Source: Spirochaetota bacterium
GTDB lineage: Bacteria; Spirochaetota; Spirochaetia; DTKZ01
DNA length: 48,788 nt
Assembly (NCBI GenBank): GCA_026418195.1
Contig: JAOABU010000090.1
Coordinates: forward strand, 1 to 48,788
Direction: 5' to 3'
Below are positions 36,638 to 45,370 of the stretch, in pieces. A program made the position numbers and the translations under genes. The notes beneath the pieces are model-generated. The model was not told the DNA's origin and did not search any database. It saw nothing but the letters and a program-made list of their open reading frames with translations. How positions within the stretch are numbered: the first letter of the stretch is position 1; every line of letters begins with the position of its first letter.

Positions 36638-39600
36638 CTATCGTATCAGGATGAACTCTACCCTGCGGTTTTTCCAGCTGTTCTCCAGATCGCTGGAGGG
36701 GAATAGCATTTCTTTCCCTCCCTTTCCTTCTACATCGATCCGTCGGGCTCCTAACCCGCGTTGGATTAGAATCCTTCGAACCGCCTCTGCCCGTGCTAGA
36801 GACAGGGGTTGCAGTTCTTCGATTTCCTCCCTCATCGTTCCGGTTATATTGTTGGCGTGCCCTTCAATACGGATCTGATAGTTGCTGTATTTCGTCAGCA
36901 CTTCTACCAGTCGATCTAGAACTGCGGCATTCTTTCGACCCTGTTCCGATTGATCAAGAATCACCACAGGACTATTGGGAGCAAAGGTGATGCTGGAGAT
37001 CTTTATCTTAAACCGATCCCCATCCCGAATCACTAGAATGTCCACGGGAATGATGCCTCGGGCATCCTGGGCATTCCCATACATGTCTATGGCTCGGTAC
37101 ACATACTTGTAGTCTTCCGCGGAAATCACTAGTTCCCCCTTGTCAGAATACCCATCCCAGATAATCCGAGAAGGTGGATTCCCCGTTCCTTTGAAAGAAC
37201 GGAACAGGACATCGTTCCTGTCATAGATAAGGAAGGACCAGGATTCAATAGGACTCAAATCCTCAGTGGTTAGATGGATATTTAACTCATCCGCTATTCC
37301 ATCATTGTCAGGTGAGAAGGGTATAGGATCCAGCCTCACTCGAAGAACGGGTCCGGATACATCTAGGAGGAATGGAGTCGAACGAGCTACCGGTTTATTC
37401 CCTTTTCGATACGTAGCCTCGAATCGAGCTGTATACGTGCCTTCCACGATCCTTCCATCGTCGCCTCTACCATTCCATTGCACACGGAAAGGAGAAGAAA
37501 TCTCTACCCCCTTGTAAGATTTTCTTACCGTATTCGTCTGGTCCACCAATGACAAGCTCCACTGCTCAATTCCATCCACAATATTGAGAAAGACTGTTAT
37601 TTCTATCGTATCCTTTACTCCATCCCCGTTTGGGGAGAAGCCAGGGGCATTCACGGTAACGAAAGCGGAAACTCTGCGGGTATCGATCTGTATGATGGGG
37701 ATCATCCCCTGGCCCCTGTTCCCTGCTGCATCTTCCGCTCGAACAGTGTACCGATACATACCGTCGGCAACAAGGTTTCCCGATTGATCTTTTCCATCCC
37801 AAACAAAGGAAGCAGCTTTGCCGTTCCAGGTAAAGGTACGCACTGGAACTCCTAAACTGTTCTCGACAGTCCCTATCCACTGGGATTCGATCGAAGAGTC
37901 CTGTACGATCGGTAGGGTGTCCTTTTCTCCGTCTCCATCAGGAGAGAACAGAGTGTACGGGGTAGATAGGGTGACCCTCGGTGGTTCCGTATCCACTAGG
38001 ATGGAACCGATTCGGGATACTCCCCTATTTCCATTCTCATATAACACCACAAGTTCTGCAGAATATTCTCCATCCGGAACTCTATTTCCCCGTTCGTCTA
38101 ACCCATCCCAGATGTACTCGGAATCCACTCGACCTCTACCCCGGTAGGTACGAATAGCGGTTCCCTTACTATCCTTAACGGAAAGAGAGTACTGCTCTAT
38201 CCCCGTGTTCACTAAAACCGTTGGCCGGAAACGAACCACATCCTTTACACCATCTCCGTTCGGTGAGAAAGCTGAAAGATCTGAGCTTAGGATCACGGGG
38301 GTTTCTTCGGTATTGATGTTAAATTCGATCCGATTAGAAAGCCCTTGATTTCCTGCCCTATCTTCGCTTTCCAGTTGGAAGGTATACTTTCCATCTTTCG
38401 ATAGGGTTCCACTGTCGTTCACTCCATTCCAACTGATACGTTCGGGTGGTTTGCCCATCCATCGATAGGTTTTTATGGTTCTTCCTTCGGAATCCCGAAT
38501 AAAACCGATCCACTGATCCTCGGTAGAAGTATCTAGGAAGAATTCGATTTCATCTTTACTTCCGTCTCCATTCGGAGAAAATACCGCAAGGTTAGAACGG
38601 ATCCGAGCACTTGGAGGAGTGAGGTCAACCGTAAAAGGTGGTGAGACGGCCTCAGGTTTATTCCCGTTTCGATATAGTACCTTAAGTTTTGCTGTGTAGG
38701 TTCCCTCGGGAAGGATAGTTCCTCCCTCCATTCGTCCATCGAACTCGATGGGTAGAGGAGCATTGCGGGTGCCCGTATACCTCCTCATCGTTTTTCCCTG
38801 ATCATCCAACACTGTTAACTCCCAAAATTCAATCCCTGCGGTAATAGGAATCAGAGGCGTCAACAGAATGGTATCTCCTTTCCCATCCCCATTGGGAGAA
38901 AAGGTAGACGTATTGATCAAGAGAGAAATGGGGGTAGCTTCCGTATTGATGAAGATATTGTCGAACCCTGCTTCTGTGCTGTTTCCTGCCCGATCAGTGC
39001 TTCGAATACGATACGCATAGATACCATCGGGAAGAAGATTCCCCTGATCATCCTTCCCATCCCATGTAAAGGTTGGAGGCGCCATGTTCCGCCATTCAAA
39101 GGTTCGTACTACCTTACCTGCAGCATCGAGAATCTCGCCCTTCCATTCCTCTTCCACAGAACCAGTTTGCACAATTTGAAGGGTGTCTTTACTGCCATCG
39201 TCATTGGGAGAAAACTCTAACTCCGATCCCCTCGGTATTCGAATGTCCACCTTGGGGGGAGTTGCATCAATCACCACAGTATACCAGGGTGATTGGGACA
39301 GATTCCCATTATCATCCTTTGCTTCAATTCGGAATCGATAGGTACCATCGGGCAATTTCCTACCTCCCGTTCCCGTACCATCCCAGCGGAACACTTCGGG
39401 TATATCGATTCCGGTCTTTACATAGAGAAGTCGATCTACCACTCCTCTAAAGTCCTGATTCTCTGGTCTTTTCTCCTTGTTTTCAATGACCCGAACCGTA
39501 ATTCCCCCCTCGTTCTGTACGATGAACCGGTACTCCATCACATACCGTTCATCCGTGATTTTTAATGGGAACTCTAAGACATCATTCTTGCCATCCAGGT

Positions 39601-40645
39601 TAGGAGAAAGGTACACCGTTGTGGGGTACTGGACTTCGATTTTAGGTGGATTGGTATCCACTACACCCAACTGCACGTTCAGGCCACCCCCAATAGCCCA
39701 AATCCCAGAATGGAGAGGCGCTGCCGAGGTGCTAACCCGGATATCGCTCCGGTTCCACCCTCGTTCCTCCAGAACCTGTTGTTTCAGATCTGTCCGGAAC
39801 AAGAAGGAAATTCCGAAGGAAGGTATGAGACTCCTAGCTGCTAAAGAATCCCGCACTTGTTGCGCTAGGTCTAGGGACATTCCCGTTCGCAAGGAAAACC
39901 GTTCCGCAACCTGTAGATCGGCTCCTAAAGAAAATCGGATGTTTTGAAAAGCAGGGAAAGAAAGGCTACCATCAAGACCAAGCTTTACAGGAGTTGTGTT
40001 TGATCCGTAAGCGGTGAAAGATGCGCCAATGAGGGGAGTAAAGGGGGAAGGGAATCCTGTTCGGCCCTCTACCGGTGCATACCATTTCCCGATATTCAGC
40101 AGAGAAACACCCCACTGGAAATCCTTCAGGCCGTAAAAGTCTATAGGAGTATGGATAAATCCTACATCCAGCCCCAGTCCCATATCGAAGGAGTCTTTTG
40201 ATCCTAGGGTGGTGTGGATTCCAGCCCCTACAGCCAAGTTGGAGAACAGTTCCTTTGCCACGGACCCCTGAAGAGTCCATAGGAACCCTAAGTCCACATC
40301 ATTCAGAGAACTGTACAAAAGGGATGAGGTAGCGGAAAATACCCCATACCGAGTAGGGAGGATTCCCCCCAGATTCAGCATATGTCCCTTCCATCCGTCT
40401 TGGGATGGATCGGCGATTCCCACGTAGTTTAAATCTAGAGTGTTCCGTTGCTGAGATGAAGATGCAGCAGGGTTGATTCTACTAGAGTAAGGGATTTCCT
40501 GAGACTTAAAGTTAGGACCGCCAGAAAGGAAGAAGGGGGACAAGAGCTGATAGAACTCTTCTCCTCCGTTTGGGGGAGTATAATCGGCATACATGGTAAA
40601 AATTCGAAACAACCCCACAATTAGTAAACTTAGATTCTTACGCAT
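36638..40645 (-). CDS. Large outer-membrane protein: N-terminal barrel, eight FlgD-like Ig repeats, C-terminal OmpA domain
   Basis: A 1335 aa protein. After a short signal region, residues up to about 330 look like an outer-membrane barrel of the PorV/UPF0164 kind. The middle has about eight repeats of ~100 residues, most opening with the loop FSPNGDGxKD (variants SPNLDGKND, SPNDDGSKD, SPDGDGEKD, SPDNDGIAD) and ending in a WDGxDxxGxxxPDGxY strand, as in FlgD Ig-like domains. The end is an OmpA-type peptidoglycan-binding domain (IRIEGHANNITG ... SLARAEAVRRILIQRGL ... NRRVEFILI). This suggests a protein tethering outer membrane to peptidoglycan. The ATG at 40645 is used (AGGAAGGG at 8 bases); a GTG is three bases upstream. 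It is coupled to the small gene before it. Confidence 0.87.
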   Translation of the reverse strand: MRKNLSLLIVGLFRIFTMYADYTPPNGGEEFYQLLSPFFLSGGPNFKSQEIPYSSRINPAASSSQQRNTLDLNYVGIADPSQDGWKGHMLNLGGILPTRYGVFSATSSLLYSSLNDVDLGFLWTLQGSVAKELFSNLAVGAGIHTTLGSKDSFDMGLGLDVGFIHTPIDFYGLKDFQWGVSLLNIGKWYAPVEGRTGFPSPFTPLIGASFTAYGSNTTPVKLGLDGSLSFPAFQNIRFSLGADLQVAERFSLRTGMSLDLAQQVRDSLAARSLIPSFGISFLFRTDLKQQVLEERGWNRSDIRVSTSAAPLHSGIWAIGGGLNVQLGVVDTNPPKIEVQYPTTVYLSPNLDGKNDVLEFPLKITDERYVMEYRFIVQNEGGITVRVIENKEKRPENQDFRGVVDRLLYVKTGIDIPEVFRWDGTGTGGRKLPDGTYRFRIEAKDDNGNLSQSPWYTVVIDATPPKVDIRIPRGSELEFSPNDDGSKDTLQIVQTGSVEEEWKGEILDAAGKVVRTFEWRNMAPPTFTWDGKDDQGNLLPDGIYAYRIRSTDRAGNSTEAGFDNIFINTEATPISLLINTSTFSPNGDGKGDTILLTPLIPITAGIEFWELTVLDDQGKTMRRYTGTRNAPLPIEFDGRMEGGTILPEGTYTAKLKVLYRNGNKPEAVSPPFTVDLTPPSARIRSNLAVFSPNGDGSKDEIEFFLDTSTEDQWIGFIRDSEGRTIKTYRWMGKPPERISWNGVNDSGTLSKDGKYTFQLESEDRAGNQGLSNRIEFNINTEETPVILSSDLSAFSPNGDGVKDVVRFRPTVLVNTGIEQYSLSVKDSKGTAIRTYRGRGRVDSEYIWDGLDERGNRVPDGEYSAELVVLYENGNRGVSRIGSILVDTEPPRVTLSTPYTLFSPDGDGEKDTLPIVQDSSIESQWIGTVENSLGVPVRTFTWNGKAASFVWDGKDQSGNLVADGMYRYTVRAEDAAGNRGQGMIPIIQIDTRRVSAFVTVNAPGFSPNGDGVKDTIEITVFLNIVDGIEQWSLSLVDQTNTVRKSYKGVEISSPFRVQWNGRGDDGRIVEGTYTARFEATYRKGNKPVARSTPFLLDVSGPVLRVRLDPIPFSPDNDGIADELNIHLTTEDLSPIESWSFLIYDRNDVLFRSFKGTGNPPSRIIWDGYSDKGELVISAEDYKYVYRAIDMYGNAQDARGIIPVDILVIRDGDRFKIKISSITFAPNSPVVILDQSEQGRKNAAVLDRLVEVLTKYSNYQIRIEGHANNITGTMREEIEELQPLSLARAEAVRRILIQRGLGARRIDVEGKGGKEMLFPSSDLENSWKNRRVEFILIR

Positions 40646-40824
40646 CACTGTTTCCCTTCCTGTAAGAATGTCTCCACCTCATCGATGGTGTACCGATGGA
40701 AAACAATCTGTTCTACCTTCCGTAACAGAGGAATCATGGAAAGAGTCAATTCTTCTTCCTTCTTTTTTAGGAATACAAAGAGACCTTTCAGTTCATCCTC
40801 TGTCAACTCTAACTCAAATTTCAA
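40645..40824 (-). CDS. Small charged protein of unknown function, coupled on both sides
   Basis: A 59-residue helical, Lys/Glu-rich protein beginning LKFELELTEDELKGLFVFLKK and ending ETFLQEGKQ. I do not recognise a family. The chosen TTG start has GAGGG at 8 bases; an upstream TTG at 40845 would give 66 residues. It overlaps the end of the metallo-beta-lactamase-fold gene. Its stop (TGA) lies inside the GTGATG start of the OmpA-domain gene. Such tight coupling suggests it is truly translated. No signal peptide or Cys is seen. Confidence 0.6.
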   Translation of the reverse strand: MKFELELTEDELKGLFVFLKKKEEELTLSMIPLLRKVEQIVFHRYTIDEVETFLQEGKQ

Positions 40825-41755
40825 TCTCTTGACCCTCTTCGGCAAGAAAAATTTCTAAACCCGTTTTCCCTAAATGACGGTAATACCAACGAGCGGATTG
40901 GAGATTGTTATAGATCTTTTTATCCTCGTAGAGGGGTTCGTGATGGAACAGGTAGAGCCGTTTAATGTTCCATTCTGCGGCAAAGTCTACTGCCAAGCTG
41001 AACGATGAATGTCCCCAGTTGTATTTTTCTACTGCTTCTCCTAAGGTATACTGAGAATCTAAAATGAGTGCATCGGCTTTCGCGAAAAACTCGGTATTTT
41101 CTTGGTTCTTTTCAAAATCTTTCTGGGTAAGTTCCGAATCCGTTGCGTAAATCACGCGACTTTTTCCATCTGTGACAAGGTACGAGTAACAGCCACCGGG
41201 ATGATTCATCTGTTTCCAGTAGACTGCTCCCCCATCGAAAGAAACCGGCGGAGATTCCAATTGATGGAACATAAGCTTGGACCGGGCGTACGCTAATGGC
41301 ACAGGGAAATAGGGTGGATTCATTTGGCCTTCCAGGATAGATTTCAACTCCTTCACCGGACTGTAAAAATCTATCCTACATTCTGGATCGAACAGGGGTG
41401 AGAAAAAGGGGATCCCTTGGAGATGATCCCAATGAAAGTGAGAGAAGAAGAGATGGAACCGTTTTATTTTAGGATCCCGAATACGTAGATTGTTGCCCAA
41501 TTCTCGCAAACCTGAGCCTCCATCCAGAATGATCGTATAGGAAGGATGGATGGAAACCTCGATACAGGAAGTGTTGCCTCCTGCAGTACCAAATAACCAG
41601 TTAGGTAATTGAGCGAGGAATCGTTCCCTGCTTTCTGCCGATACTAAATCGTCTGGTTTTACCCGTTGTAACACCGTAGCAATTTTACTGCGTACTGCAT
41701 TAGGGGTTAAGGGTGTGGGAATCGATCCTCTTACCCCCCAGAATTTTACCTTCAC
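40814..41755 (-). CDS. Metallo-beta-lactamase-fold hydrolase
   Basis: A 313 aa protein starting at a GTG (KVKFWGVRGSIPTP). The usual MBL residues are present: HFHWDHLQG (HxHxDH motif), then a central His in NHPGGCYSYL, ATDSE (metal-bridging Asp) and a late FHHEP. The opening FWGVRGSxPTP is typical of the RNase Z-like/cyclic phosphodiesterase-type group of bacterial MBL proteins. The substrate is unknown. The start codon overlaps the YkgJ-type stop (GTGA), and GGGGGAGG lies close upstream. A longer frame reading upstream has no family support. Confidence 0.85.
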   Translation of the reverse strand: MKVKFWGVRGSIPTPLTPNAVRSKIATVLQRVKPDDLVSAESRERFLAQLPNWLFGTAGGNTSCIEVSIHPSYTIILDGGSGLRELGNNLRIRDPKIKRFHLFFSHFHWDHLQGIPFFSPLFDPECRIDFYSPVKELKSILEGQMNPPYFPVPLAYARSKLMFHQLESPPVSFDGGAVYWKQMNHPGGCYSYLVTDGKSRVIYATDSELTQKDFEKNQENTEFFAKADALILDSQYTLGEAVEKYNWGHSSFSLAVDFAAEWNIKRLYLFHHEPLYEDKKIYNNLQSARWYYRHLGKTGLEIFLAEEGQEIEI

Positions 41756-42213
41756 CTTCCTCCCCCTTTCCCGTGGAAAACACGAATATACGGAGTTTGT
41801 GCACGGAGCCGAATCCATTCCTCGATTTCTTCTGGGGAGTGTAATGATCCTACACCTACTCCCGGACACGATGTCTTTAGAGATTCCCAATGGTCTTCCG
41901 AAATCAAGAAAGATTCCCAAAATGGATAACTTTTACATTGGATGGGTCTATGTTCATAAATTGAACATCCCCCATGCTTCCAGAATACACAATCGTAGTC
42001 TTGTGTTTCCTTCAAGCTTAGATAGAGGAAACCATTTACAGGTACCCATCGGCAGTAGGCGTTTAAAAATTGATCCCGCGTCGTTCCTGTAGCTTGAATC
42101 AAACGAGAAAGATCGGATTCAGTGAGAAACACGTACCCTGGATCGATCCTACAGCATCTGGAACAGCGTTGACATTCAAATTGTAATCCTTTCCTATAAA
42201 AAGGAGTATCCAT
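41752..42213 (-). CDS. YkgJ-family cysteine cluster protein
   Basis: A 153 aa protein of the UPF0153/YkgJ family: CQRCSRCCRIDPGYVFLTESD at the N-terminus, then GGCSIYEHRPIQCKSYPFW, together giving the Cys cluster thought to bind Zn or Fe-S. The function is not established. It is the first gene of the group that runs to rpoD, and its stop overlaps the next start. Confidence 0.85.
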   Translation of the reverse strand: MDTPFYRKGLQFECQRCSRCCRIDPGYVFLTESDLSRLIQATGTTRDQFLNAYCRWVPVNGFLYLSLKETQDYDCVFWKHGGCSIYEHRPIQCKSYPFWESFLISEDHWESLKTSCPGVGVGSLHSPEEIEEWIRLRAQTPYIRVFHGKGGGR

Positions 42214-42229
42214 AATTCTGTATGGTTAT

Positions 42230-42238
42230 ATCATATCA
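42230..42238 (-). promoter_or_regulatory. Extended -10 promoter candidate for the YkgJ-MBL-ompA-mltG-dnaG-rpoD group
   Basis: TGATATGAT (TGn plus TATGAT) on the minus strand, about 17 bases upstream of the gene, with no good -35. The predicted leader is only about 10 bases. Confidence 0.4.
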
Positions 42239-42265
42239 CAGGATTTTACTTCCATACGTGTAATA

Positions 42266-42300
42266 AAAAAGGGTTGCCCTTTCTATAGGCAACCCTTTTT
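42266..42300. terminator. Strong bidirectional intrinsic terminator
   Basis: Stem GGGTTGCC/GGCAACCC extended by an A-run on one side and a T-run on the other, 9-base loop. On the minus strand it ends the tRNA-Tyr transcript, separating it from the YkgJ-type operon. Confidence 0.9.
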
Positions 42301-42302
42301 GT

Positions 42303-42384
42303 TGGGGAGAGTAGGATTCGAACCTACGAAGGCTGAGCCAACAGATTTACAGTCTGCCCCCTTTGACCACTCGGGAATCTCCCC
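42303..42384 (-). tRNA. tRNA-Tyr (GTA anticodon)
   Basis: Acceptor stem GGGGAGA/TCTCCCC, an anticodon arm reading GACTGTAAATCTG, a long class II variable arm and a GTAGGTTCGAATCCTAC T-arm. Discriminator A; CCA is not encoded. It follows tRNA-Thr by about 60 bases on the same strand and is ended by the strong hairpin at 42266-42300. Confidence 0.95.
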
Positions 42385-42444
42385 AAAACCTTCTGTACAA
42401 TACAAAGTATCAAACTTTCCGTCAAGGTAGTTGGATCGTCAGAT

Positions 42445-42518
42445 AGCCATCTGTCGGATTCGAACCGACGACCCCGAGATTACAAGTCACGTGCTCTGGC
42501 CAACTGAGCTAAGATGGC
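42445..42518 (-). tRNA. tRNA-Thr (TGT anticodon)
   Basis: Acceptor stem GCCATCT/AGATGGC, D-arm AGCTCAGTTGG, anticodon arm GACTTGTAATCTC and T-arm GTCGGTTCGAATCCGAC. Discriminator T; CCA is not encoded. It marks the last core gene before the AT-rich accessory region. Confidence 0.95.
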
Positions 42519-42528
42519 ATTTCCTTAC

Positions 42529-42537
42529 AATATAACA
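42529..42537 (-). promoter_or_regulatory. Extended -10 promoter candidate for tRNA-Thr/tRNA-Tyr
   Basis: TGTTATATT (TGn plus TATATT) on the minus strand, about ten bases upstream of the mature tRNA-Thr end. No clear -35. Confidence 0.5.
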
Positions 42538-42555
42538 AGTTATATCTTACATTAT

Positions 42556-42596
42556 CTCCAGTATTCTGGATTAAATATCTCCAAAAAATACTGGAG
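42556..42596. repeat. Perfect 10-bp inverted repeat
   Basis: Arms CTCCAGTATT (42556-42565) and AATACTGGAG (42587-42596) with a 21-base A/T-rich spacer, followed on the plus strand by TTTTCT. It may be an operator, the end of a lost element, or a terminator of a plus-strand transcript. Confidence 0.6.
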
Positions 42597-43639
42597 TTTT
42601 CTGTGTGAATCTTAAATTATCAAAAGGTTTCTCCTTTGTCAACGATGCTTTGGTAACAAATCGAGTAACAAGGAAGGGGAAAAATCCTTCAGGATACCTT
42701 TCCATTTTCACAGCACTGGAATGATGGCACCATTTCCATTAGACAATCAAAGACTTAGGAAATCCAAAAAGGATCCGACGTGTCTACCCAAAAGATGAAG
42801 CTTTAGAAAAAGATACCCTTTAAATGATATAGTAAAACCTCTACAGGGGTATTGGAGTTTTAAGGAAGAACGGAAGAAAAGTACGATTCGGTTTTATTAC
42901 TTCTTCAATGGAATAAAAGGCTAAAGGGCCTATTTTATAGCATATTTGTTAGATTTAAATACTCTCCCTTAACCCTTTGGGTTCTGAAAACTTGTTAGAT
43001 TCGACCGAACAATATTTTCATTTAAGACTCATCTCGATATGGGAAGTTGAAGAGGAGTTTTTTTACCATGAATCTCTACAGAGAATGGGATAAGTGTTGC
43101 ATACTTACTCCTGATCCAGGAAACCTGACTGTGCGTCTATCTTCTTTAGCCTGTTGAGTAAACTAGTCACGAAAACAAATTGCAACAAACCGAGCCCATG
43201 GTCTACCAACTTACCTGATACCTATTTTGATGTATCCCTTTAATTCAGAGATCTTATAATAACGCCGAGGGGTTTTTACCCTTTTCCTGTTCAATTTACG
43301 GTTTAAGATTTTTGTGATTCAATGTTAACACCTAGGTGAAGGCCCGAGTGATAGCTCAGATCTTTCATTTCTTCCTGGGTAAACTTCTCGTGAATCTAAA
43401 ATTGTTTGTTGTTTACGTTATTACTGATGATTCTATCCTAGTCCGTTGCTCTGAGAACGTTGGAACGTGTGATTATCGCGCGGCAGAAGAATCTATCAGT
43501 AAGATGTACCTATCTGAGGTAACTAGGCATTGGAATAAGATCAAGGGTAGAAAAAGGTCGTAGCTTCGAGACAAGGGAAAATTAGTAAGGAAATCTGTTA
43601 CGAGGCTTTTGATGCCTGCACGTTAACCTAATATTTACG
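42597..43639. other. Long AT-rich stretch without a supportable gene
   Basis: About 1 kb. Several short open frames exist, but none shows a good ribosome-binding site with a recognisable product. One 75-codon plus-strand frame (43336-43563) and a 30-codon frame starting at 43073 (MNLYREWDKCCILTPDPGNL) read like pieces of real proteins but stop quickly. I read the stretch as decayed coding DNA. Confidence 0.5.
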
Positions 43640-43691
43640 TTCACAAAATTGTGAAAAAACTATTGACAGTACCATTAACTGTTTTAAAGTA
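43640..43691 (+). promoter_or_regulatory. Promoter with palindromic operator candidates for the first Mrr-type gene
   Basis: Palindrome TTCACAA-AA-TTGTGAA (43640-43655), then -35 TTGACA (43663-43668) and a weak -10 TAAAGT (43685-43690) at 16 bases. A second inverted repeat ACAGT/ACTGT falls inside the promoter spacer. This layout is typical of a repressed promoter. Confidence 0.55.
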
Positions 43692-43744
43692 TAAGAAAAA
43701 TGGGTTAGAACACGCAGGCAACTTTTTCAACGGGAGGCACAGAT

Positions 43745-44737
43745 ATGACAATTTGGGTTTTTAATAAACCGGCAGATGAAGCTGTTGAATATGTTTTTGA
43801 ATCATTAAAGAAAGGATATTCAAGGTTTGGTTGGAGTTACACCGAAAAGGCTGATTTAAACTTCCTTAAGAATAAACAATGGAATGAGATGGATGAAGAT
43901 GAAATTGACTGTTGGAGTAAGGCTAATTTTCTCTTACAGATAGAAAAAGATGATTGGATTGTTCATATCAATGTTCCTGAATGGGGTTATTGTACAGCAG
44001 TAAAAGTCTTGGATGGTTATTCATTTGATAACTACCCGAATGAGTTGGGTGATTTTAAGCATAGGATTAAAATTGATCCAAAATCTATTATTATTTTTAA
44101 TCGAGATGATAATAAAATACTACCTAGTATTAGAAGAAGATTAAAACTTCAAGGAAGTCATTGGAGAATATTTCAAGAAGACGATTTCTTAAAATCATTA
44201 GAGAACTTAAAAGCGTATAAAGTAAAAGTGGAAGAAAAGGAATCATCACATCTCTATGATTTTAAAAATGAATTATCTGATAAATTAAGTAATATCACTG
44301 AATTAATTCAGAAGCATCACCCTGGTAATGCATTAGAAAAATTGATAGCCAATGTATTTAGAAAAATACCCTCTGTTGAAGAGGTTATTGAAAATAATTT
44401 GGGATGGAAAAGTGATCATGGGGCAGATTTAATTGTTAAGTACAAATATGGATTACCAATTTCAAATCTTGAAAAAGAAGGAGTATTAGTCGTTCAAGTA
44501 AAATCGAATGAAGGGTTGCAGTATGATTTAAATGCGGTATATCAGCTTCAAAAAGCTATTGAAGTGCTCAAAGCAGATATGGGAATGATAGTAACTACAG
44601 CAGAAAAAACTGATGAAATTGAAAAAGAAATAGATGAAATAAGTAAAAAATTGGATAAACCTATATGTTTACTAGCTGGGAAAGATGTTGCCTCTTTTAT
44701 TTTAAAGTATGGGAATGATTTAATTTTTGATTTATGA
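43745..44737 (+). CDS. PUA/EVE-like domain plus Mrr-type PD-(D/E)xK nuclease (paralogue 1)
   Basis: A 330 aa protein. Residues about 15-150 form a compact domain (FESLKKGYSRFGWSY; DDWIVHINVPEWGYCTAVKVL; DFKHRIKIDP; RRRLKLQGSHWRIF) resembling PUA/EVE-type modified-base readers. A linker follows. The C-terminal nuclease (about 195-320) has a helix with a conserved Glu (LEKLIANVFRKIPSVEEV), then DHGADLIV and VLVVQVKSNEG, the D...QxK active site of the Mrr family. Such proteins cut modified or foreign DNA (type IV-like). GGGAGG precedes the ATG by 7 bases. AT-richer than the core and likely acquired. A paralogue lies 1.1 kb downstream. The N-terminal function is inferred. Confidence 0.8.
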   Translation: MTIWVFNKPADEAVEYVFESLKKGYSRFGWSYTEKADLNFLKNKQWNEMDEDEIDCWSKANFLLQIEKDDWIVHINVPEWGYCTAVKVLDGYSFDNYPNELGDFKHRIKIDPKSIIIFNRDDNKILPSIRRRLKLQGSHWRIFQEDDFLKSLENLKAYKVKVEEKESSHLYDFKNELSDKLSNITELIQKHHPGNALEKLIANVFRKIPSVEEVIENNLGWKSDHGADLIVKYKYGLPISNLEKEGVLVVQVKSNEGLQYDLNAVYQLQKAIEVLKADMGMIVTTAEKTDEIEKEIDEISKKLDKPICLLAGKDVASFILKYGNDLIFDL

Positions 44738-45370
44738 TTGAATGCAAACTGTGGTCTAACAATAGTGTATATACCTAATATTAGGGTTGCTACTCTTCGT
44801 GAAAAACTTCACTTACACTGGAAGTGATTAGCCACTGCCCTCCTGTAACAAATCCTTTGCAGAGGAGGGCGAAATGAGCTCATTGTCTGGACCTCTGTTC
44901 TTATAAGTGATAAAGACTTCGGGAAGTTTCAAAGAGTCGGAGAATCCCCTACCACTCTTTGCAACTCGAGCACTGCTACATATATTCATGATTTTATCCA
45001 TTCTAAGCATACCGCTTTTACCTTTCTTCTAGAATTCGTCAAGTAGTTTGAGTGTTTCTTCAAGACCACTCATTTTCCATGGGCATAGCACACGCTATTG
45101 GTATCACTTTTTACTACTGGAACCATGAGGAGGGGCAGAGACCAAAGGTATGAGAAAAATATGTCATAAATACAAGCATCTACCGAAAATACCTTTTATT
45201 TCGGTCATCGCAATTACCTTCGGAAGGTTGGGACTTTAGGCCTACTGGTAGAGAATTAGTAACTCACCCTTATAAATCTCTATCTGGTTCAACGAAGCCC
45301 CTATTTCTTAAAGGGAAAACTACATAGCCTCTATTTCTCTGTAAGTATTGCTGCGAGTTTCTGTTGGGCA
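44738..45370. other. Gene-poor spacer with a possible decayed small gene
   Basis: About 630 bases with no intact gene I can support. On the minus strand a frame from the ATG at 45073 reads MSGLEETLKLLDEF, meets TAG at 45029-45031, and continues for about 67 residues to 44828 with protein-like composition (SGRGFSDSLKLPEVFITYKN). This may be a small gene broken by one stop. There is also an 8-bp hairpin, GCCCTCCT/AGGAGGGC (44837-44870). Confidence 0.45.

Noticed and set aside
41756-41920. A longer MBL-fold protein beginning at 41920
   Set aside because: The extra 55 residues lie inside the YkgJ-type gene in another frame and precede the family start FWGVRGS; the GTG at 41755 fits better.
42303-42518. 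tRNA genes as the attachment site of the accessory region
   Set aside because: Integration usually uses the 3' end of a tRNA gene. Here the accessory DNA lies on the 5' side of tRNA-Thr, and no duplicated tRNA 3' end is seen in the window.
43336-43563. A 75-codon frame in the AT-rich spacer
   Set aside because: No ribosome-binding site, no recognised domain and stop-rich flanks; it is noted only as possible decayed coding DNA.
44755-44761. GTCTAAC box after the first nuclease gene as an attC left end
   Set aside because: No complementary GTTAGAC follows within the next few hundred bases, so it is a chance 7-mer.
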